From: Fluctibacter halophilus
Lineage (GTDB): Bacteria; Pseudomonadota; Gammaproteobacteria; Enterobacterales; Alteromonadaceae
Direction of reading: 5' to 3'
Length of the DNA: 64,000 bases
NCBI RefSeq assembly: GCF_020687825.1
Contig: NZ_JAJEWP010000001.1
Span: 1,520,998-1,584,997 of the forward strand
Part shown: piece after piece, positions 44,597 through 54,809 of the stretch
Numbering within the stretch: position 1 is the stretch's first letter
How the letters are laid out: each line of letters begins with the position of its first letter
Notes under the pieces: model-generated
Told to the model about the DNA's origin: nothing
The model's database searches: none
Seen by the model: the letters and a program-made list of their open reading frames with translations, nothing else
Made by a program: the position numbers and the translations under genes

Positions 44597-45940
44597 TCAG
44601 TCTGCGCGCAGGTGATCGGCGACCAAAAAGGCCATTTCCAATACCTGATCCGCATTCAGACGGGGATCGCACTGGGTGCGGTAAGCCTCGGCCAAATCGT
44701 CATCGCTGATTTGATATGCGCCACCGGTACATTCGGTCACATGCTGACCAGTCATCTCCAAATGAATACCACCAGGGTGGGTTCCTTCGGCTCGGTGGGC
44801 AGCGAAGAACTGCTGTATTTCGCGCAAGATGTCGTCAAAGTTACGGGTTTTATACCCACTTGACGCCTTTTTGGTGTTGCCGTGCATGGGGTCGGAACTC
44901 CACACCACCTTGCGGCCTTCGGCTTTCACCCGGCGCAACAGACGTGGCAGATTGTCTTCCAGGTTATCGGCGCCCATGCGCGTGATCAGGGTCAGTCGCC
45001 CTGCTTCGTTATTCGGGTTGAGGGCATCAATCAGACGGATCAAGTCGTCGTCCTGCATGCTTGGCCCCACCTTGACACCAATCGGGTTGTGGATGCCGCG
45101 GAAGAATTCAACGTGGGCATGATCCAACTGACGGGTACGCTCACCAATCCAGACCATGTGCGCCGAACAGTTATACGGTTTACCGGTCAGGGTATCAATC
45201 CGGGTCAACGCCTGCTCATAATTGAGCAAAAGCGCTTCATGGCTGGTAAACAGGCTGGTTTCATGCAAGGTCGGGGTATTCTTGGCATTGATGCCGATCA
45301 CGTCCATGAATGACAACGTATCCTGCAGGCGACGGGCCATGTCCTGGTAACGATCCTTGAGAGGATTGTTCTCCACAAATGCCATGTTCCAGCGATTCAC
45401 CTGATGGAGATCCGCCAGGCCCCCCTGTGCGAACGCACGCAACAGGTTCAGCGTAGCCGCGCTGCGGTGATAGGCATCCAGCAGGCGATTCGGATCCGGG
45501 CGGCGCGCCGCTTCGGTGAATTCAAAACTGTTGATGATGTCGCCGCGATAACTTGGCAATGTAACCCCGTTAATGGTTTCAAGGTCTGAAGAGCGAGGCT
45601 TGGCATACTGGCCTGCCATGCGAGCGACCTTGGTGACCGGGCAACGGCCTGCAAAGGTCAGTACGATGGCCATTTGCAACAACACCTTAAAGGTGTCGCG
45701 AATTTTCGGCGCGTTAAACTCGCTAAACGACTCCGCGCAGTCTCCCCCTTGCAGCAAAAAACCGTTACCTTCCGCAACATCGCCCAGTTGACGAAACAGC
45801 TCTCGGGTTTCCTCGGCAAAAACCAACGGAGGATAACTCTTGAGGGTTGCTTCAACGTCGGCCAGGCGGGCCGGATCGTCATATTGAGGTTGTTGCAGGA
45901 TTGGCTTACTACGCCAACTGTCTACTTGCCACTGGCTCAC
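44597..45940 (-). CDS. Class II 3-deoxy-7-phosphoheptulonate (DAHP) synthase
   Basis: 447 aa. First enzyme of the shikimate pathway, joining phosphoenolpyruvate and erythrose 4-phosphate. Class II (plant/mycobacterial type) motifs: [78 protein letters not shown] and [21 protein letters not shown]. This differs from the AroF/G/H class I enzymes of E. coli, so I give no symbol. It stands alone between a terminator and the btu genes. Confidence 0.96.
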   Translation of the reverse strand: MSQWQVDSWRSKPILQQPQYDDPARLADVEATLKSYPPLVFAEETRELFRQLGDVAEGNGFLLQGGDCAESFSEFNAPKIRDTFKVLLQMAIVLTFAGRCPVTKVARMAGQYAKPRSSDLETINGVTLPSYRGDIINSFEFTEAARRPDPNRLLDAYHRSAATLNLLRAFAQGGLADLHQVNRWNMAFVENNPLKDRYQDMARRLQDTLSFMDVIGINAKNTPTLHETSLFTSHEALLLNYEQALTRIDTLTGKPYNCSAHMVWIGERTRQLDHAHVEFFRGIHNPIGVKVGPSMQDDDLIRLIDALNPNNEAGRLTLITRMGADNLEDNLPRLLRRVKAEGRKVVWSSDPMHGNTKKASSGYKTRNFDDILREIQQFFAAHRAEGTHPGGIHLEMTGQHVTECTGGAYQISDDDLAEAYRTQCDPRLNADQVLEMAFLVADHLRAD

Positions 45941-46038
45941 TGTGATTCCTTGTTCGAATGGGTTGAAATGGAGGAGTTTAAACGGCTTGTCGGCCGCACC
46001 TTGAACTTACGACCTTAACCGGCAAATTTCAACGCAAT

Positions 46039-46788
46039 TTACGGCTTTTCTAGACTTGTTTGAAATAACCTATGCGCACAAACACCTTCGTGGGCAATAA
46101 CATCACAGTCAAAGGCGCGGCTCAGGGTCTTTGCAGACATGACGTCGTGGGGCTCGCCACTGGCCAGTACTTGTCCATCACGCAGCACCAAAACCTTGTC
46201 AGCATAGGCCTCACACAGGCTTAAATCGTGATGACTGACGACCACCAGGTTGCCTTTTCCGGCCAGCCATTGCAGCAGGTGAAACAGTAAATGCTGATGA
46301 CGAAAATCCAGTCCCAATGTGGGTTCATCCAGCAATACCAGTCCCTCACCGGCCATCAGTGCAGGCCAGATGGATAACAACACACGACACACATGCACGC
46401 GACGGGCTTCGCCGCCGGACAACTGATTTAATGGCCGGGCCAAAAATGGCCCTATCTCAGTGGCATCGAGCAAGGCTTCCGGCAAGGTATGGGATGAAAA
46501 GAACTGCAACGCATCGGCGGCGGTCAAGGCGAACACACTGGGCGGCTGCTGCAACAGCAGTGCGCGCTGACGGGCCAACTCGGACAGCGCATACCCATCG
46601 ACATCCGTGCCGTTCCACAACACCCTTCCGTGACTGAGCGGCAGCAACCCCGCCATGCTGTGCAGTAAGGTGCTTTTACCGGCACCATTGGGGCCAATGA
46701 CATGCACCATCTGGCCTGCCTGCCAGGTCATTGATAATGGCGCTAAGCGTGACGCGACTGCGGCCTCCTGCAGTTGTAAACCGTTCAT
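46039..46788 (-). CDS. btuD: ABC transporter ATPase, vitamin B12 type
   Basis: 249 aa ATP-binding subunit. Walker A GPNGAGKSTLLHSMAGL is near residue 40, the signature is NQLSGGEARRVHVCRVL, and Walker B is LVLLDEPTLGLD. The start ATG (46788) overlaps the permease stop by four bases; the frame extends upstream but only inside the permease gene. It forms a two-gene unit with the FecCD-type permease, as in cobalamin or siderophore importers. The symbol follows the close resemblance to BtuD. No substrate-binding protein gene is adjacent. Confidence 0.85.
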   Translation of the reverse strand: MNGLQLQEAAVASRLAPLSMTWQAGQMVHVIGPNGAGKSTLLHSMAGLLPLSHGRVLWNGTDVDGYALSELARQRALLLQQPPSVFALTAADALQFFSSHTLPEALLDATEIGPFLARPLNQLSGGEARRVHVCRVLLSIWPALMAGEGLVLLDEPTLGLDFRHQHLLFHLLQWLAGKGNLVVVSHHDLSLCEAYADKVLVLRDGQVLASGEPHDVMSAKTLSRAFDCDVIAHEGVCAHRLFQTSLEKP

Positions 46789-47750
46789 CGTGCTTGTCCT
46801 GCCTGACGCATCAAGGCCCACAGGAACAACGGACCGCCCACCGTCGCAGTGATCATGGACACCGGTAATGTCAATGTCATCACTCCGGTAGACAACCAGC
46901 CCACCCATACCATCAACAGCGCGCCGCACAGCGCCGACATCGGCAGAATAATTCGGTTGTCATAACCGAGCCATTGACGCAAAAAATGAGGCACGAGCAG
47001 GCCGACAAACGCAATCGAGCCAGCGATCGAGACGGCAACGCCCACCAACACCGCACTGCACAACAACGCGGTGGCGCTGAAGCGGTGCACGTTGAGACCG
47101 GCCAGCTGCGCCTCTTTGCTCCCCAGGTATAACCAATTTAACGGTTTACCCTGCCCCAGCAAATAGCCCACACACAGCACCACCACCGGAAGGGCAATCG
47201 ACAACACCGGCCAGTTGGCCTGATGCAGCGAGCCCATCAGCCAGAACAATAAGTTGCGCATGGATTCAGCATCTGAAAACAGGTGCAGCCAGGCCACAAT
47301 GGCGCCGCACAAGGTGGAGATGGCGATACCAGCGAGGATCACTGTGTTGCCACCGTCAGGGGCACGACGGGCCAGGCGGTAGATCAGCAGGGTTGAGGTC
47401 ATCGCGCCAACAAAACAAAACAGTGGTAGGCCGTATTGCAGGGCATGAAATGCCACGCCCTGACCAATCAACAGGTACAGGGCCGCACACAGGCTGGCGC
47501 CGCTGGTGATCCCGATAATGCCCGGATCGGCCAAGGGATTTCTGAGCAGCACTTGCAGCACCGCGCTGCTTAACGACAGCGCGGCCCCGACGATCAACGC
47601 GGTTAACAATTGCGGCAACCGCAATTCCAGCAGAATTTGCTGATCCAGCGCTGACAATGGCCAGCCATTAAGCCCCTGCAAAAGGGTAAACGTGGCACTG
47701 GCCAGCATCAACATCAGGGTTATGAACAGCAGCCGCGCGTGTGCTGTCAC
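46785..47750 (-). CDS. btuC: FecCD/BtuC-family ABC permease
   Basis: 321 aa permease with about ten hydrophobic segments and the family motifs LRLPQLLTALIVGAALSLS, NPLADPGIIGITSGAS and FVGLLVPHFLRQWLGYDNR. BtuC-type permeases import vitamin B12 or iron chelates. It starts with GTG at 47750, overlapping the phosphatase stop by four bases (GTGA), and ends overlapping btuD. Three genes are therefore coupled: phosphatase, permease, ATPase. The B12 role is likely but not proven. Confidence 0.86.
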   Translation of the reverse strand: MTAHARLLFITLMLMLASATFTLLQGLNGWPLSALDQQILLELRLPQLLTALIVGAALSLSSAVLQVLLRNPLADPGIIGITSGASLCAALYLLIGQGVAFHALQYGLPLFCFVGAMTSTLLIYRLARRAPDGGNTVILAGIAISTLCGAIVAWLHLFSDAESMRNLLFWLMGSLHQANWPVLSIALPVVVLCVGYLLGQGKPLNWLYLGSKEAQLAGLNVHRFSATALLCSAVLVGVAVSIAGSIAFVGLLVPHFLRQWLGYDNRIILPMSALCGALLMVWVGWLSTGVMTLTLPVSMITATVGGPLFLWALMRQAGQAR

Positions 47751-48220
47751 TGTTGTGCCTGGATGCGGTCCAACAACCCTTCGCTGGCCTGCTCAATCAA
47801 ATCCAGCACATATTCGAAGCCCCGCTGGCCACCATAATAGGGATCGGGTACTTCAGCATCGGCATCACCGGTGAAGGCCAGAAACAGATCGACCTTGTGG
47901 TGCAAGTGTTCAGGACAAGCCGCGAGCAAATCTTCACGGTTGCTGTGGTCCATGGCAATGATGTAGTCAAACACTTCGAAGTCATTCGGATCGACACGGC
48001 GACACTGCACGCCGGAAAAGTCGTAGCCCCTCTGCTCGCCGACTTCACGGCTGCGAGCATCTGGCGGGCTACCAACGTGATAGCCAGCGGTACCGGCGGA
48101 ATCGATGGTCAAGGTCATGCCACGTTGCCGGGCTTTGTGTCTGAACACGGCCTCTGCCGTCGGTGAGCGACAAATGTTTCCCAGGCACACAAACAACACG
48201 GCCGGTTGTTGAGCTGGCAT
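47747..48220 (-). CDS. Low molecular weight protein tyrosine phosphatase
   Basis: 157 aa phosphatase with the active loop VCLGNICRSPTAEAVF (CxxxxxRS) near the N-terminus and the general-acid Asp in VPDPYYGG. Such enzymes act on protein phosphotyrosine, often for exopolysaccharide control, or on arginine phosphate. It is the first gene of a coupled unit with btuC and btuD, an unusual partnership. Divergent from pepE, 139 bases away. Confidence 0.93.
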   Translation of the reverse strand: MPAQQPAVLFVCLGNICRSPTAEAVFRHKARQRGMTLTIDSAGTAGYHVGSPPDARSREVGEQRGYDFSGVQCRRVDPNDFEVFDYIIAMDHSNREDLLAACPEHLHHKVDLFLAFTGDADAEVPDPYYGGQRGFEYVLDLIEQASEGLLDRIQAQQ

Positions 48221-48359
48221 AAAACCTCCTTCAGTGAATTAATGGGTGGCATTCTGCCATGAATGCCGTAAAAACCATGTTGTCGACCTGCGACCGGCCG
48301 ACAAGACATGTTATTCTAACGGCCTGTCTTTCGTCGTCTAGCAAAAATAGGAACAGACT

Positions 48360-49064
48360 TTGAATTTATTGATGTTAAGCAGCTCCCGGGCCGGTACCGA
48401 AGACTACCTGGCTTCCGCCCGGCCGATGATTGAGCAGCACCTGGATGAGGTGCGTGATGTGGTCTTTATTCCCTATGCCGGTGTCACCCTGAACTGGGAT
48501 GACTACACCGACAAGGTGCAACAGGCATTGCCTACGCTGAACATTACCGGCATTCATACCTACGCCGACCCGGTAGACGCGCTTCAAGACGCCAAGGCGG
48601 TATTGGTGGGCGGTGGCAACACCTTTCACCTGCTGCACACCCTGTATGAAAACAGTCTCATTGAGCCACTCAGGCAGCGTGTCGCTGACGGGCTTCCCTA
48701 CGTTGGCTGGAGTGCCGGCTCTAACATCTGCGGGTTATCAATCCGTACCACCAATGACATGCCCATCATCGAACCGGCCAGCTTCACTGCATTGGCACTG
48801 GTACCGTTTCAGATCAACCCTCATTACAGTGACTATCAGCCGCCCGGGCACAATGGTGAAACCCGCGCCGAGCGGATTGCGGAATTCTGTGCGCTGAACC
48901 CAACCACCCCGGTAATTGGCATTCGCGAGGGCACAGGGCTATTGCGCAAGGGCAATACACTGCAACTGACCGGCCCGTTACCGGGTGTGGTGTTCAAAGG
49001 GACTGAGGTTTCTGAACTGTCGGCAGGTAGCAATCTGGACCACTACCTGACTGAAACGGCCTAA
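48360..49064 (+). CDS. pepE: Peptidase E (alpha-aspartyl dipeptidase)
   Basis: 234 aa serine peptidase that cleaves dipeptides with N-terminal Asp. The start is a TTG at 48360 giving MNLLMLSSSR, which matches the family's usual N-terminus, with AGGAA upstream. The nucleophile Ser is in VGWSAGSNI; VFIPYAGVTLNWDDY and LVGGGNTFHLL are typical. It ends overlapping the convergent bioD stop by four bases. Confidence 0.95.
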   Translation: MNLLMLSSSRAGTEDYLASARPMIEQHLDEVRDVVFIPYAGVTLNWDDYTDKVQQALPTLNITGIHTYADPVDALQDAKAVLVGGGNTFHLLHTLYENSLIEPLRQRVADGLPYVGWSAGSNICGLSIRTTNDMPIIEPASFTALALVPFQINPHYSDYQPPGHNGETRAERIAEFCALNPTTPVIGIREGTGLLRKGNTLQLTGPLPGVVFKGTEVSELSAGSNLDHYLTETA

Positions 49065-49741
49065 GCCCGCAACCAGTCGAGGTCGTTCAGATAGCTGGCG
49101 GCCTCGGCAGTACTACTGACATGGGGTACATGACCCAGACAAGGGGCAGGCAACAATTCATGTAATGTGTCGATGTTGTCCTGATGGTACAACATGGTCG
49201 GATCCACATCGTTGGCAATCCAGCCTGCCAGTGTCAGCCCATCCTGACGAATCGCTTCCGCGGTCAGTACCGCATGATTCAGACACCCCAGCTTCATGCC
49301 GACCACCATGATCACCGGCAATTGCCGTGCAATGGCCAGATCGGAAAGGTAGCCATTACCTGACAACGGCAGTCGCCAGCCACCGGCACCTTCAACCCAG
49401 ACAATATCCGTTTGCAGCGCACACAGGGCATCCAATCCGTCCACCAAGGTCGGCATGTCAATCGTCACCCCCTGCCGTCTGGCGGCCAGGTGAGGCGCCA
49501 CCGGATCGGCAAACGCAATGGGGTTAACCGCATCATAGGCCAGTTCCGGCTGACAATGGCGCTGCAAGCTCAGCGCATCGCTGTTGCGCAAGCCTTGGGG
49601 CGTTTGCTCGCATCCCGCTGACACCGGTTTATAACCGACACTGGTGATCCCTTGCGCTGCCGCGGCCTGCATCAATGCACAGGTAACCCAGGTTTTACCC
49701 GCATCGGTATCGGTACCGGTGATGAAATACGCTGTTGCCAT
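49061..49741 (-). CDS. bioD: Dethiobiotin synthetase
   Basis: 226 aa enzyme that closes the ureido ring of dethiobiotin with ATP and CO2. The nucleotide loop GTDTDAGKTWVT is at residues 8-19, followed by YKPVSAGCEQTP, then VEGAGGWRLPLS. Last gene of the bioBFCD operon, two bases after bioC. The last residues end at a TAG overlapping the pepE stop. Confidence 0.95.
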   Translation of the reverse strand: MATAYFITGTDTDAGKTWVTCALMQAAAAQGITSVGYKPVSAGCEQTPQGLRNSDALSLQRHCQPELAYDAVNPIAFADPVAPHLAARRQGVTIDMPTLVDGLDALCALQTDIVWVEGAGGWRLPLSGNGYLSDLAIARQLPVIMVVGMKLGCLNHAVLTAEAIRQDGLTLAGWIANDVDPTMLYHQDNIDTLHELLPAPCLGHVPHVSSTAEAASYLNDLDWLRA

Positions 49742-49743
49742 GC

Positions 49744-50541
49744 CTAATCTGCCTTTTTAAACCGAAGTGCGGTGACGCAATAACTCAAAGGTAATCCCCG
49801 CTGTGTGCCATAACGGGCCTCATAAACAGAGGCCAGGCGGCGGAAGTCCTGTCGACTCATCGGTGCAGATCGCTGCACGGTGACCACATTTGCCCCCACG
49901 TCTTTGACCGAATGCAACAGTGAAAACAACGTGTCATGGTAGGTAACAAAACGTTGTTCAGTGGCGGATACACGTAGGCCCACATTCCTGGCGGCATTCA
50001 GCCAGCGTTGGAAAGAGAGAAAGCGATTGACCGGTGCCACCACGCCGAGCTGTTCGCAGCTGTCACGCAGCTCCTTAAAAGAGCCTTGGGTCATCATCGC
50101 ATACACGCCACTGCCGCCGGCGCGCAGCACTCTTTGCGCCTGAGCCAGTACCACTTCAGGTTGTTGACACCATTGCAACGCCATACTGGAAAAGACACCG
50201 TCAAACTGGCCTTCTGCGAACGGCAGTTGCTCTGCATCGCCCCGCTGCCAATGTATGACGTCACTGCGCTGGCGAGCTACCGCCAGCATTCCGTCGGCCA
50301 AATCCACCCCGGTGACGAGATTGGCCTTGGTCAGTAACTCACAGGTTTCCCGGCCGGTGCCACACCCCACATCCAACACATGCTCCATTCCGCTTGGCAA
50401 GTGTGTCATCGCCCAGCGGGCAATGTCGTGTTGCACCTGGGCGACACCATCGTAGTGTTGTGCCGCGCGACTGAACTGCTCGGCAATGTGCTGTTTGCTC
50501 ACATCCTCGGAATCACTCATCACAACTTGCGCAAAGGTCAT
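49744..50541 (-). CDS. bioC: Malonyl-ACP O-methyltransferase BioC
   Basis: 265 aa SAM-dependent enzyme that methylates malonyl-ACP so that it can be used as a primer for pimelate. Motifs: FSRAAQHYDGVAQVQ, VLDVGCGTGRETCELL (SAM loop) and QFDGVFSSMALQWCQQP. The ATG at 50541 overlaps the bioF stop. BioH, the matching esterase, is not in this window. Confidence 0.93.
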   Translation of the reverse strand: MTFAQVVMSDSEDVSKQHIAEQFSRAAQHYDGVAQVQHDIARWAMTHLPSGMEHVLDVGCGTGRETCELLTKANLVTGVDLADGMLAVARQRSDVIHWQRGDAEQLPFAEGQFDGVFSSMALQWCQQPEVVLAQAQRVLRAGGSGVYAMMTQGSFKELRDSCEQLGVVAPVNRFLSFQRWLNAARNVGLRVSATEQRFVTYHDTLFSLLHSVKDVGANVVTVQRSAPMSRQDFRRLASVYEARYGTQRGLPLSYCVTALRFKKAD

Positions 50542-51704
50542 AAGGGACTTCCTTTGGGCAAGGCCACCACCAGTGCATCAACCAGTGCTTCTATATCACG
50601 GGTCTGATGACTGGCTGACAGTGTAATGCGCAGACGCTCGGTGCCTTTGGGGACCGTTGGGCTACGCATCCCCACGACCCACAACCCCAGCTCGCGCAGA
50701 CGGGCGCTGGCCTGCATGACGCGGTCGTTGCTGCCCAGCACCAGCGGCTGGATCGCACTACCTGATGGCATCAGTGACAGGTTGTGTTCGTCGGCAAGGT
50801 GGCGGAACAACGACACATTGCTGGCCAACTGCTGACGACGTTGTCGGGCATCGTCAGACTGGATACTGGCCAGCGTCGCCATCGCCTGGGCAGGCGGTAT
50901 CGCGGTGGAGTAGACATAGTGGCGGGCAAAATTGATCAGGCTGTCAATCACCGTCTGGCTGCCTGCAATGAAGGCCCCGGCAGTGCCGATGGCTTTACCG
51001 AATGTCCCCATTACGACCGGCACGTCGGCCTGACTCAGGTTGTAAGCTTCCACCACCCCCAGGCCATTTTCACCCAGCACACCAAAGCCATGGGCATCAT
51101 CCAGCATCAACCAGTGTTCATGGGCCTTGGCCAATGCCACCAGCTCATTCACCGGCGCTTCATCACCGTCCATACTGAACACCGATTCGCTGGCAATCAG
51201 GGTATCTTGCGGCGCTCCAGACAACCGTCGCTTCAGATCCGCCATGTCATTGTGGGCGAAGCGACTAAACTGGGCCTCACTCGACAAGGCGCCATCAATA
51301 AACGACGCATGCATGTATTTATCGGCCAGCAACAAACTGTCTTTGTGGCCCAGCACATGGCAAATCGCCTGATTGGCGGCACAGCCCGACCCGAACACCA
51401 CCACCGCGTCGCGGTTCAGGGCACTGGCCAGATGCTGTTCGAGGGCATGATGGGCTTCGGTGTATCCACACACCAGGGCTGATGCGCCGCTCCCGGCGCC
51501 ATACTGGCTCATGCCTTTCAACCAGGCTTCGAGCACCTCCGGCGACTGGCGCATGCCCAGATAGTCATTGCTGGCAAAATTCAGGTACGGGATGTTGTCC
51601 ACGTACAGCAATGCCCCGGCACTGCTCTGCACACAATGGCGCTGACGCAATAAGCCGTCTGCAGCACGCTTGTCCAACGCGCTCTGAAGATGCGCAAAGG
51701 CCAT
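50538..51704 (-). CDS. bioF: 8-amino-7-oxononanoate synthase
   Basis: 388 aa PLP enzyme joining pimeloyl thioester and alanine. Motifs: NDYLGMRQSPEVLEAW, GSGASALVCGYTEAH, LLADKYMHASFIDGAL, LMLDDAHGFGVLGENGLG and the Lys in MGTFGKAIGTAGAF. It begins two bases after bioB and overlaps bioC by four bases. Confidence 0.95.
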   Translation of the reverse strand: MAFAHLQSALDKRAADGLLRQRHCVQSSAGALLYVDNIPYLNFASNDYLGMRQSPEVLEAWLKGMSQYGAGSGASALVCGYTEAHHALEQHLASALNRDAVVVFGSGCAANQAICHVLGHKDSLLLADKYMHASFIDGALSSEAQFSRFAHNDMADLKRRLSGAPQDTLIASESVFSMDGDEAPVNELVALAKAHEHWLMLDDAHGFGVLGENGLGVVEAYNLSQADVPVVMGTFGKAIGTAGAFIAGSQTVIDSLINFARHYVYSTAIPPAQAMATLASIQSDDARQRRQQLASNVSLFRHLADEHNLSLMPSGSAIQPLVLGSNDRVMQASARLRELGLWVVGMRSPTVPKGTERLRITLSASHQTRDIEALVDALVVALPKGSPL

Positions 51705-51706
51705 GT

Positions 51707-52798
51707 TCAGTCCACGCTGGCCGGCACCGGTGTCACCGGCTTGCTGGCATCATAGAACAGCGCATCGTCATTGCGTTGTTCAATTTCTTCCAGCAATGCT
51801 GCTTCATGGGCCTCATCGGAATACTCGCGGGTTTTCTCGGTATTGATCCCCAGTTTACGGAACAGCACCACGTCTTCGTGGGTATCCGGGTTTGAGGTGG
51901 TGAGCAATTTACAGCCGTAGAAAATCGAATTTGCACCGGCCATGAAACACAGCGCCTGCATCTGTTCGTTCATCGCTTCACGGCCCGCCGACAAGCGTAC
52001 GTGGGACTTGGGCATCATGATGCGGGCAACAGCAATGGTGCGAATGAATTCAAAGGGGTCCAGATCATCAATGTTGTCCAGCGGTGTACCCTGAACCTTA
52101 ACCAACATGTTGATTGGTACACTTTCGGGGTGCCGCTCCAGGTTGGCTAACTGCAGCAACAAACCGGACCGGTCGTTGGCTTTTTCACCCATCCCAACGA
52201 TACCGCCAGAGCAGACGTTCATGCCGGCATCCCTGACATTCTGCAGGGTATCCAGACGGTCCTGATAGGTGCGGGTGGTGATGATATCCCCGTAATAGTC
52301 AGGTGAAGTATCCAGGTTGTGGTTGTAGTAATCCAACCCTGCCTGCTTTAAGGCGACCGCCTGGTCACGGGTCAACATGCCCAGTGTCATACAGGTTTCC
52401 AGACCGAGCTTCTTCACCTCTCGCACCATTTCCAGTACGTAGGGCATGTCACGCTCTTTGGGGTTACGCCAGGCTGCGCCCATACAGAATCGGGTCGATC
52501 CGGTTTGTTTGGCTTCTTTGGCGCGCTCAATCACTTTGGCGACTTCAAGCAAGCGTTCTTTTTCCAGTCCGGTGTCGTAGCGTGCACTTTGCGGACAGTA
52601 TTTGCAGTCTTCGGGACAGGCGCCGGTTTTGATCGACAACAATGTGCTGACCTGCACTTCATTGGGATTAAAATGTTGGCGATGGACGCTTTGTGCCTGG
52701 AACACCAAATCGTTAAACGGCATGGCAAACAATGCATTCACTTCTTCGAGCGTCCAGTCGTGACGGACGCTACCGTACTGTGTAGGGTTCACAGACAT
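51707..52798 (-). CDS. bioB: Biotin synthase
   Basis: 363 aa radical-SAM enzyme that inserts sulfur into dethiobiotin. The cluster-binding motif [11 protein letters not shown] is at about residue 59; the second-cluster region ([23 protein letters not shown]) is present. First gene of the bioBFCD operon. AAAGGA lies nine bases before the ATG. A probable BirA operator lies in the gap to bioA. Confidence 0.97.
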   Translation of the reverse strand: MSVNPTQYGSVRHDWTLEEVNALFAMPFNDLVFQAQSVHRQHFNPNEVQVSTLLSIKTGACPEDCKYCPQSARYDTGLEKERLLEVAKVIERAKEAKQTGSTRFCMGAAWRNPKERDMPYVLEMVREVKKLGLETCMTLGMLTRDQAVALKQAGLDYYNHNLDTSPDYYGDIITTRTYQDRLDTLQNVRDAGMNVCSGGIVGMGEKANDRSGLLLQLANLERHPESVPINMLVKVQGTPLDNIDDLDPFEFIRTIAVARIMMPKSHVRLSAGREAMNEQMQALCFMAGANSIFYGCKLLTTSNPDTHEDVVLFRKLGINTEKTREYSDEAHEAALLEEIEQRNDDALFYDASKPVTPVPASVD

Positions 52799-52856
52799 GT
52801 TGGGGGGATCCTTTACTTACTCTTAATGGTGGCTTAGTCTACGGGGCCTAACTCCA

Positions 52857-52889
52857 TTGTCAATCAAAGCAGACCAGCAAACTTTACAA
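52857..52889. promoter_or_regulatory. Probable BirA operator between bioB and bioA
   Basis: TTGTCAATC (52857-52865), a 15-base spacer and ACTTTACAA (52881-52889) resemble the BirA target TTGTAAACC-N15/16-GGTTTACAA, with most positions matched. Its place between divergent bioB and bioA is the same as in E. coli. Confidence 0.75.
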
Positions 52890-52900
52890 GTGAGCATTTT

Positions 52901-54187
52901 TTGAGCATACCTAGTGAACAACGCCTCGCCTTTGATCAGGCGCATATCTGGCATCCGTACACCTCAGCCATTAACCCACTGCCCTGCTATGAAGTGCGCC
53001 GGGCCGAAGGTGTCTACCTCGAACTGGCCGATGGCCGCCAATTGGTCGATGGCATGTCATCCTGGTGGGCAGCCATTCACGGCTACAATCACCCACGTCT
53101 GAACAAGGCCGTCTCAACACAATTGGAGGACATGGCCCACGTCATGTTTGGTGGCATTACCCATGCCCCCGCGATTGATTTGTGCGACCAACTACTCAAC
53201 ATGGCCCCCAGCGGACTCAACCGCGTGTTTCTGGCCGACTCAGGTTCGGTGTCGGTGGAAGTGGCGATGAAAATGGCGTTGCAGTATTGGGCCTGCCAGG
53301 GGGCACCTGAAAAACACCTGTTTGTGACCCCGCGTAACGGCTATCACGGCGATACGTTCGCCGCTATGTCAGTGTGTGATCCGGTCAACGGCATGCACAG
53401 TCTGTTTCAGAACGCCCTGCCCCAGCAGGTGTTCGCTCCCGCGCCGCAGACCCGATTCGACCAACCCTGGAATGAAGACGACATTGCACCGCTGGAAGAG
53501 TTGTTACAGGCCCATCAGCATCAGGTCGCGGCGGTTATCCTCGAGCCGATTGTACAGGGCGCCGGCGGCATGCGAATATACCACCCTGAGTACCTGCACC
53601 GCGCCCGGCAACTGTGCGATCAATACAACGCCCTGCTGATCTGTGATGAGATTGCCACCGGTTTTGGTCGTACCGGCAAGCTGTTTGCGTGTGAACATGC
53701 CAACATCAGCCCGGATATCCTGTGTGTCGGCAAAGCATTGACCGGTGGTTATATGACCCTGGCAGCCACCTTGTGCAGCGAAGATGTGGCGCTGGGTGTT
53801 TGTCAGGGACAACCCGGTGTGTTCATGCATGGCCCTACCTATATGGGAAATCCACTGGCTTGTGCGGTCGCGGGCGCGAGCCTGTCACTGATCAATCAGG
53901 GCGACTGGAAACACCAGGTCAGTGCCATTGAAGCGCAACTGCAACACTCCCTGCCCCGCTGTCTGACGCTGCCAGGGGTAGCGGATGTCCGGGTGCTGGG
54001 TGCGATCGGTGTGGTGGAGACCAAACAAGCGGTCGATGTGGCCGCGTTGCAGCGCCAGTTTGTTGACGCCGGCGTATGGATACGCCCGTTTGGTAAACTG
54101 GTGTACATCATGCCGCCCTACATCATCAAGCCTGAGCAGTTACAGCAGCTGTGTGACACTATTTACACGGTATTGAGCAAACTGTAA
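52901..54187 (+). CDS. bioA: Adenosylmethionine-8-amino-7-oxononanoate transaminase
   Basis: 428 aa PLP enzyme that makes 7,8-diaminononanoate. Motifs: [63 protein letters not shown] and the Lys in [11 protein letters not shown]. The only start that keeps the conserved N-terminus is a TTG at 52901; no ATG lies before the DGMSSWW motif. The BirA site ends 11 bases upstream, so a transcript starting at the operator would have a very short leader. Divergent from bioB. Confidence 0.95.
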   Translation: MSIPSEQRLAFDQAHIWHPYTSAINPLPCYEVRRAEGVYLELADGRQLVDGMSSWWAAIHGYNHPRLNKAVSTQLEDMAHVMFGGITHAPAIDLCDQLLNMAPSGLNRVFLADSGSVSVEVAMKMALQYWACQGAPEKHLFVTPRNGYHGDTFAAMSVCDPVNGMHSLFQNALPQQVFAPAPQTRFDQPWNEDDIAPLEELLQAHQHQVAAVILEPIVQGAGGMRIYHPEYLHRARQLCDQYNALLICDEIATGFGRTGKLFACEHANISPDILCVGKALTGGYMTLAATLCSEDVALGVCQGQPGVFMHGPTYMGNPLACAVAGASLSLINQGDWKHQVSAIEAQLQHSLPRCLTLPGVADVRVLGAIGVVETKQAVDVAALQRQFVDAGVWIRPFGKLVYIMPPYIIKPEQLQQLCDTIYTVLSKL

Positions 54188-54195
54188 AAGCGATG

Positions 54196-54600
54196 TCAGG
54201 GTGCGGCTGTTCCAAGGGCCTGGATCCCATAGTAGATCCAGGTCAGGGCAACGGCCGACACCACCAGCAAAATGAACATGTTGACGCCGAGGAAATCCTG
54301 CTTTCTGCGACTACGTTGGCGCTTGAGCACAATCACCAATACCGAAATCGCCACACACACTGCCAGCAAAATCACCAGATAGCCACTGAGTCCCCCGACC
54401 CAGCCGGTGCGGCCTTCCATGCCCCAGAAGGTCTGCACACCAGAAATAAGTTCAGGCCGTGCATAGTGAAAGACCACCATGGCAACCACGAATACTACCC
54501 ACGCGACAATATTGATCCCGACCACGAAGCGGTAGAATCCATCGTTGCTGCGCGGTGTTTGGCGTCTGTCGACACCGTCCCACTCAGGTTCTTCACTCAT
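54196..54600 (-). CDS. Small membrane protein of unknown function
   Basis: 134 aa with three or four hydrophobic segments (VVGINIVAWVVFVVAMVVF, GYLVILLAVCVAISVLVIVL, MFILLVVSAVALTWIYYGI) and an N-terminal GVDRRQTPR motif. I do not recognise a function. It follows bioA convergently with 8 bases between and is divergent from asnS. Similar small proteins occur in related marine bacteria, as far as I recall. Confidence 0.75.
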   Translation of the reverse strand: MSEEPEWDGVDRRQTPRSNDGFYRFVVGINIVAWVVFVVAMVVFHYARPELISGVQTFWGMEGRTGWVGGLSGYLVILLAVCVAISVLVIVLKRQRSRRKQDFLGVNMFILLVVSAVALTWIYYGIQALGTAAP

Positions 54601-54809
54601 AATGTGCCTGTCCGACTGATTTTTACTTGTTTCTGCCTGTCAGCTAAGTAAGATTACACACCTTATTCAGATAGTCGAGTACGTTGCCTGGTTAGCAAGT
54701 TATGCCCAGCGTGCCGATAGCCGAAAAAATGTCGTCCGATTGCCGTATTTTGGTTTTCCCGAGTGGCCGTGCAACGGACCTGCTGTAGTGAAACGTGTGG
54801 AGAAAATTG

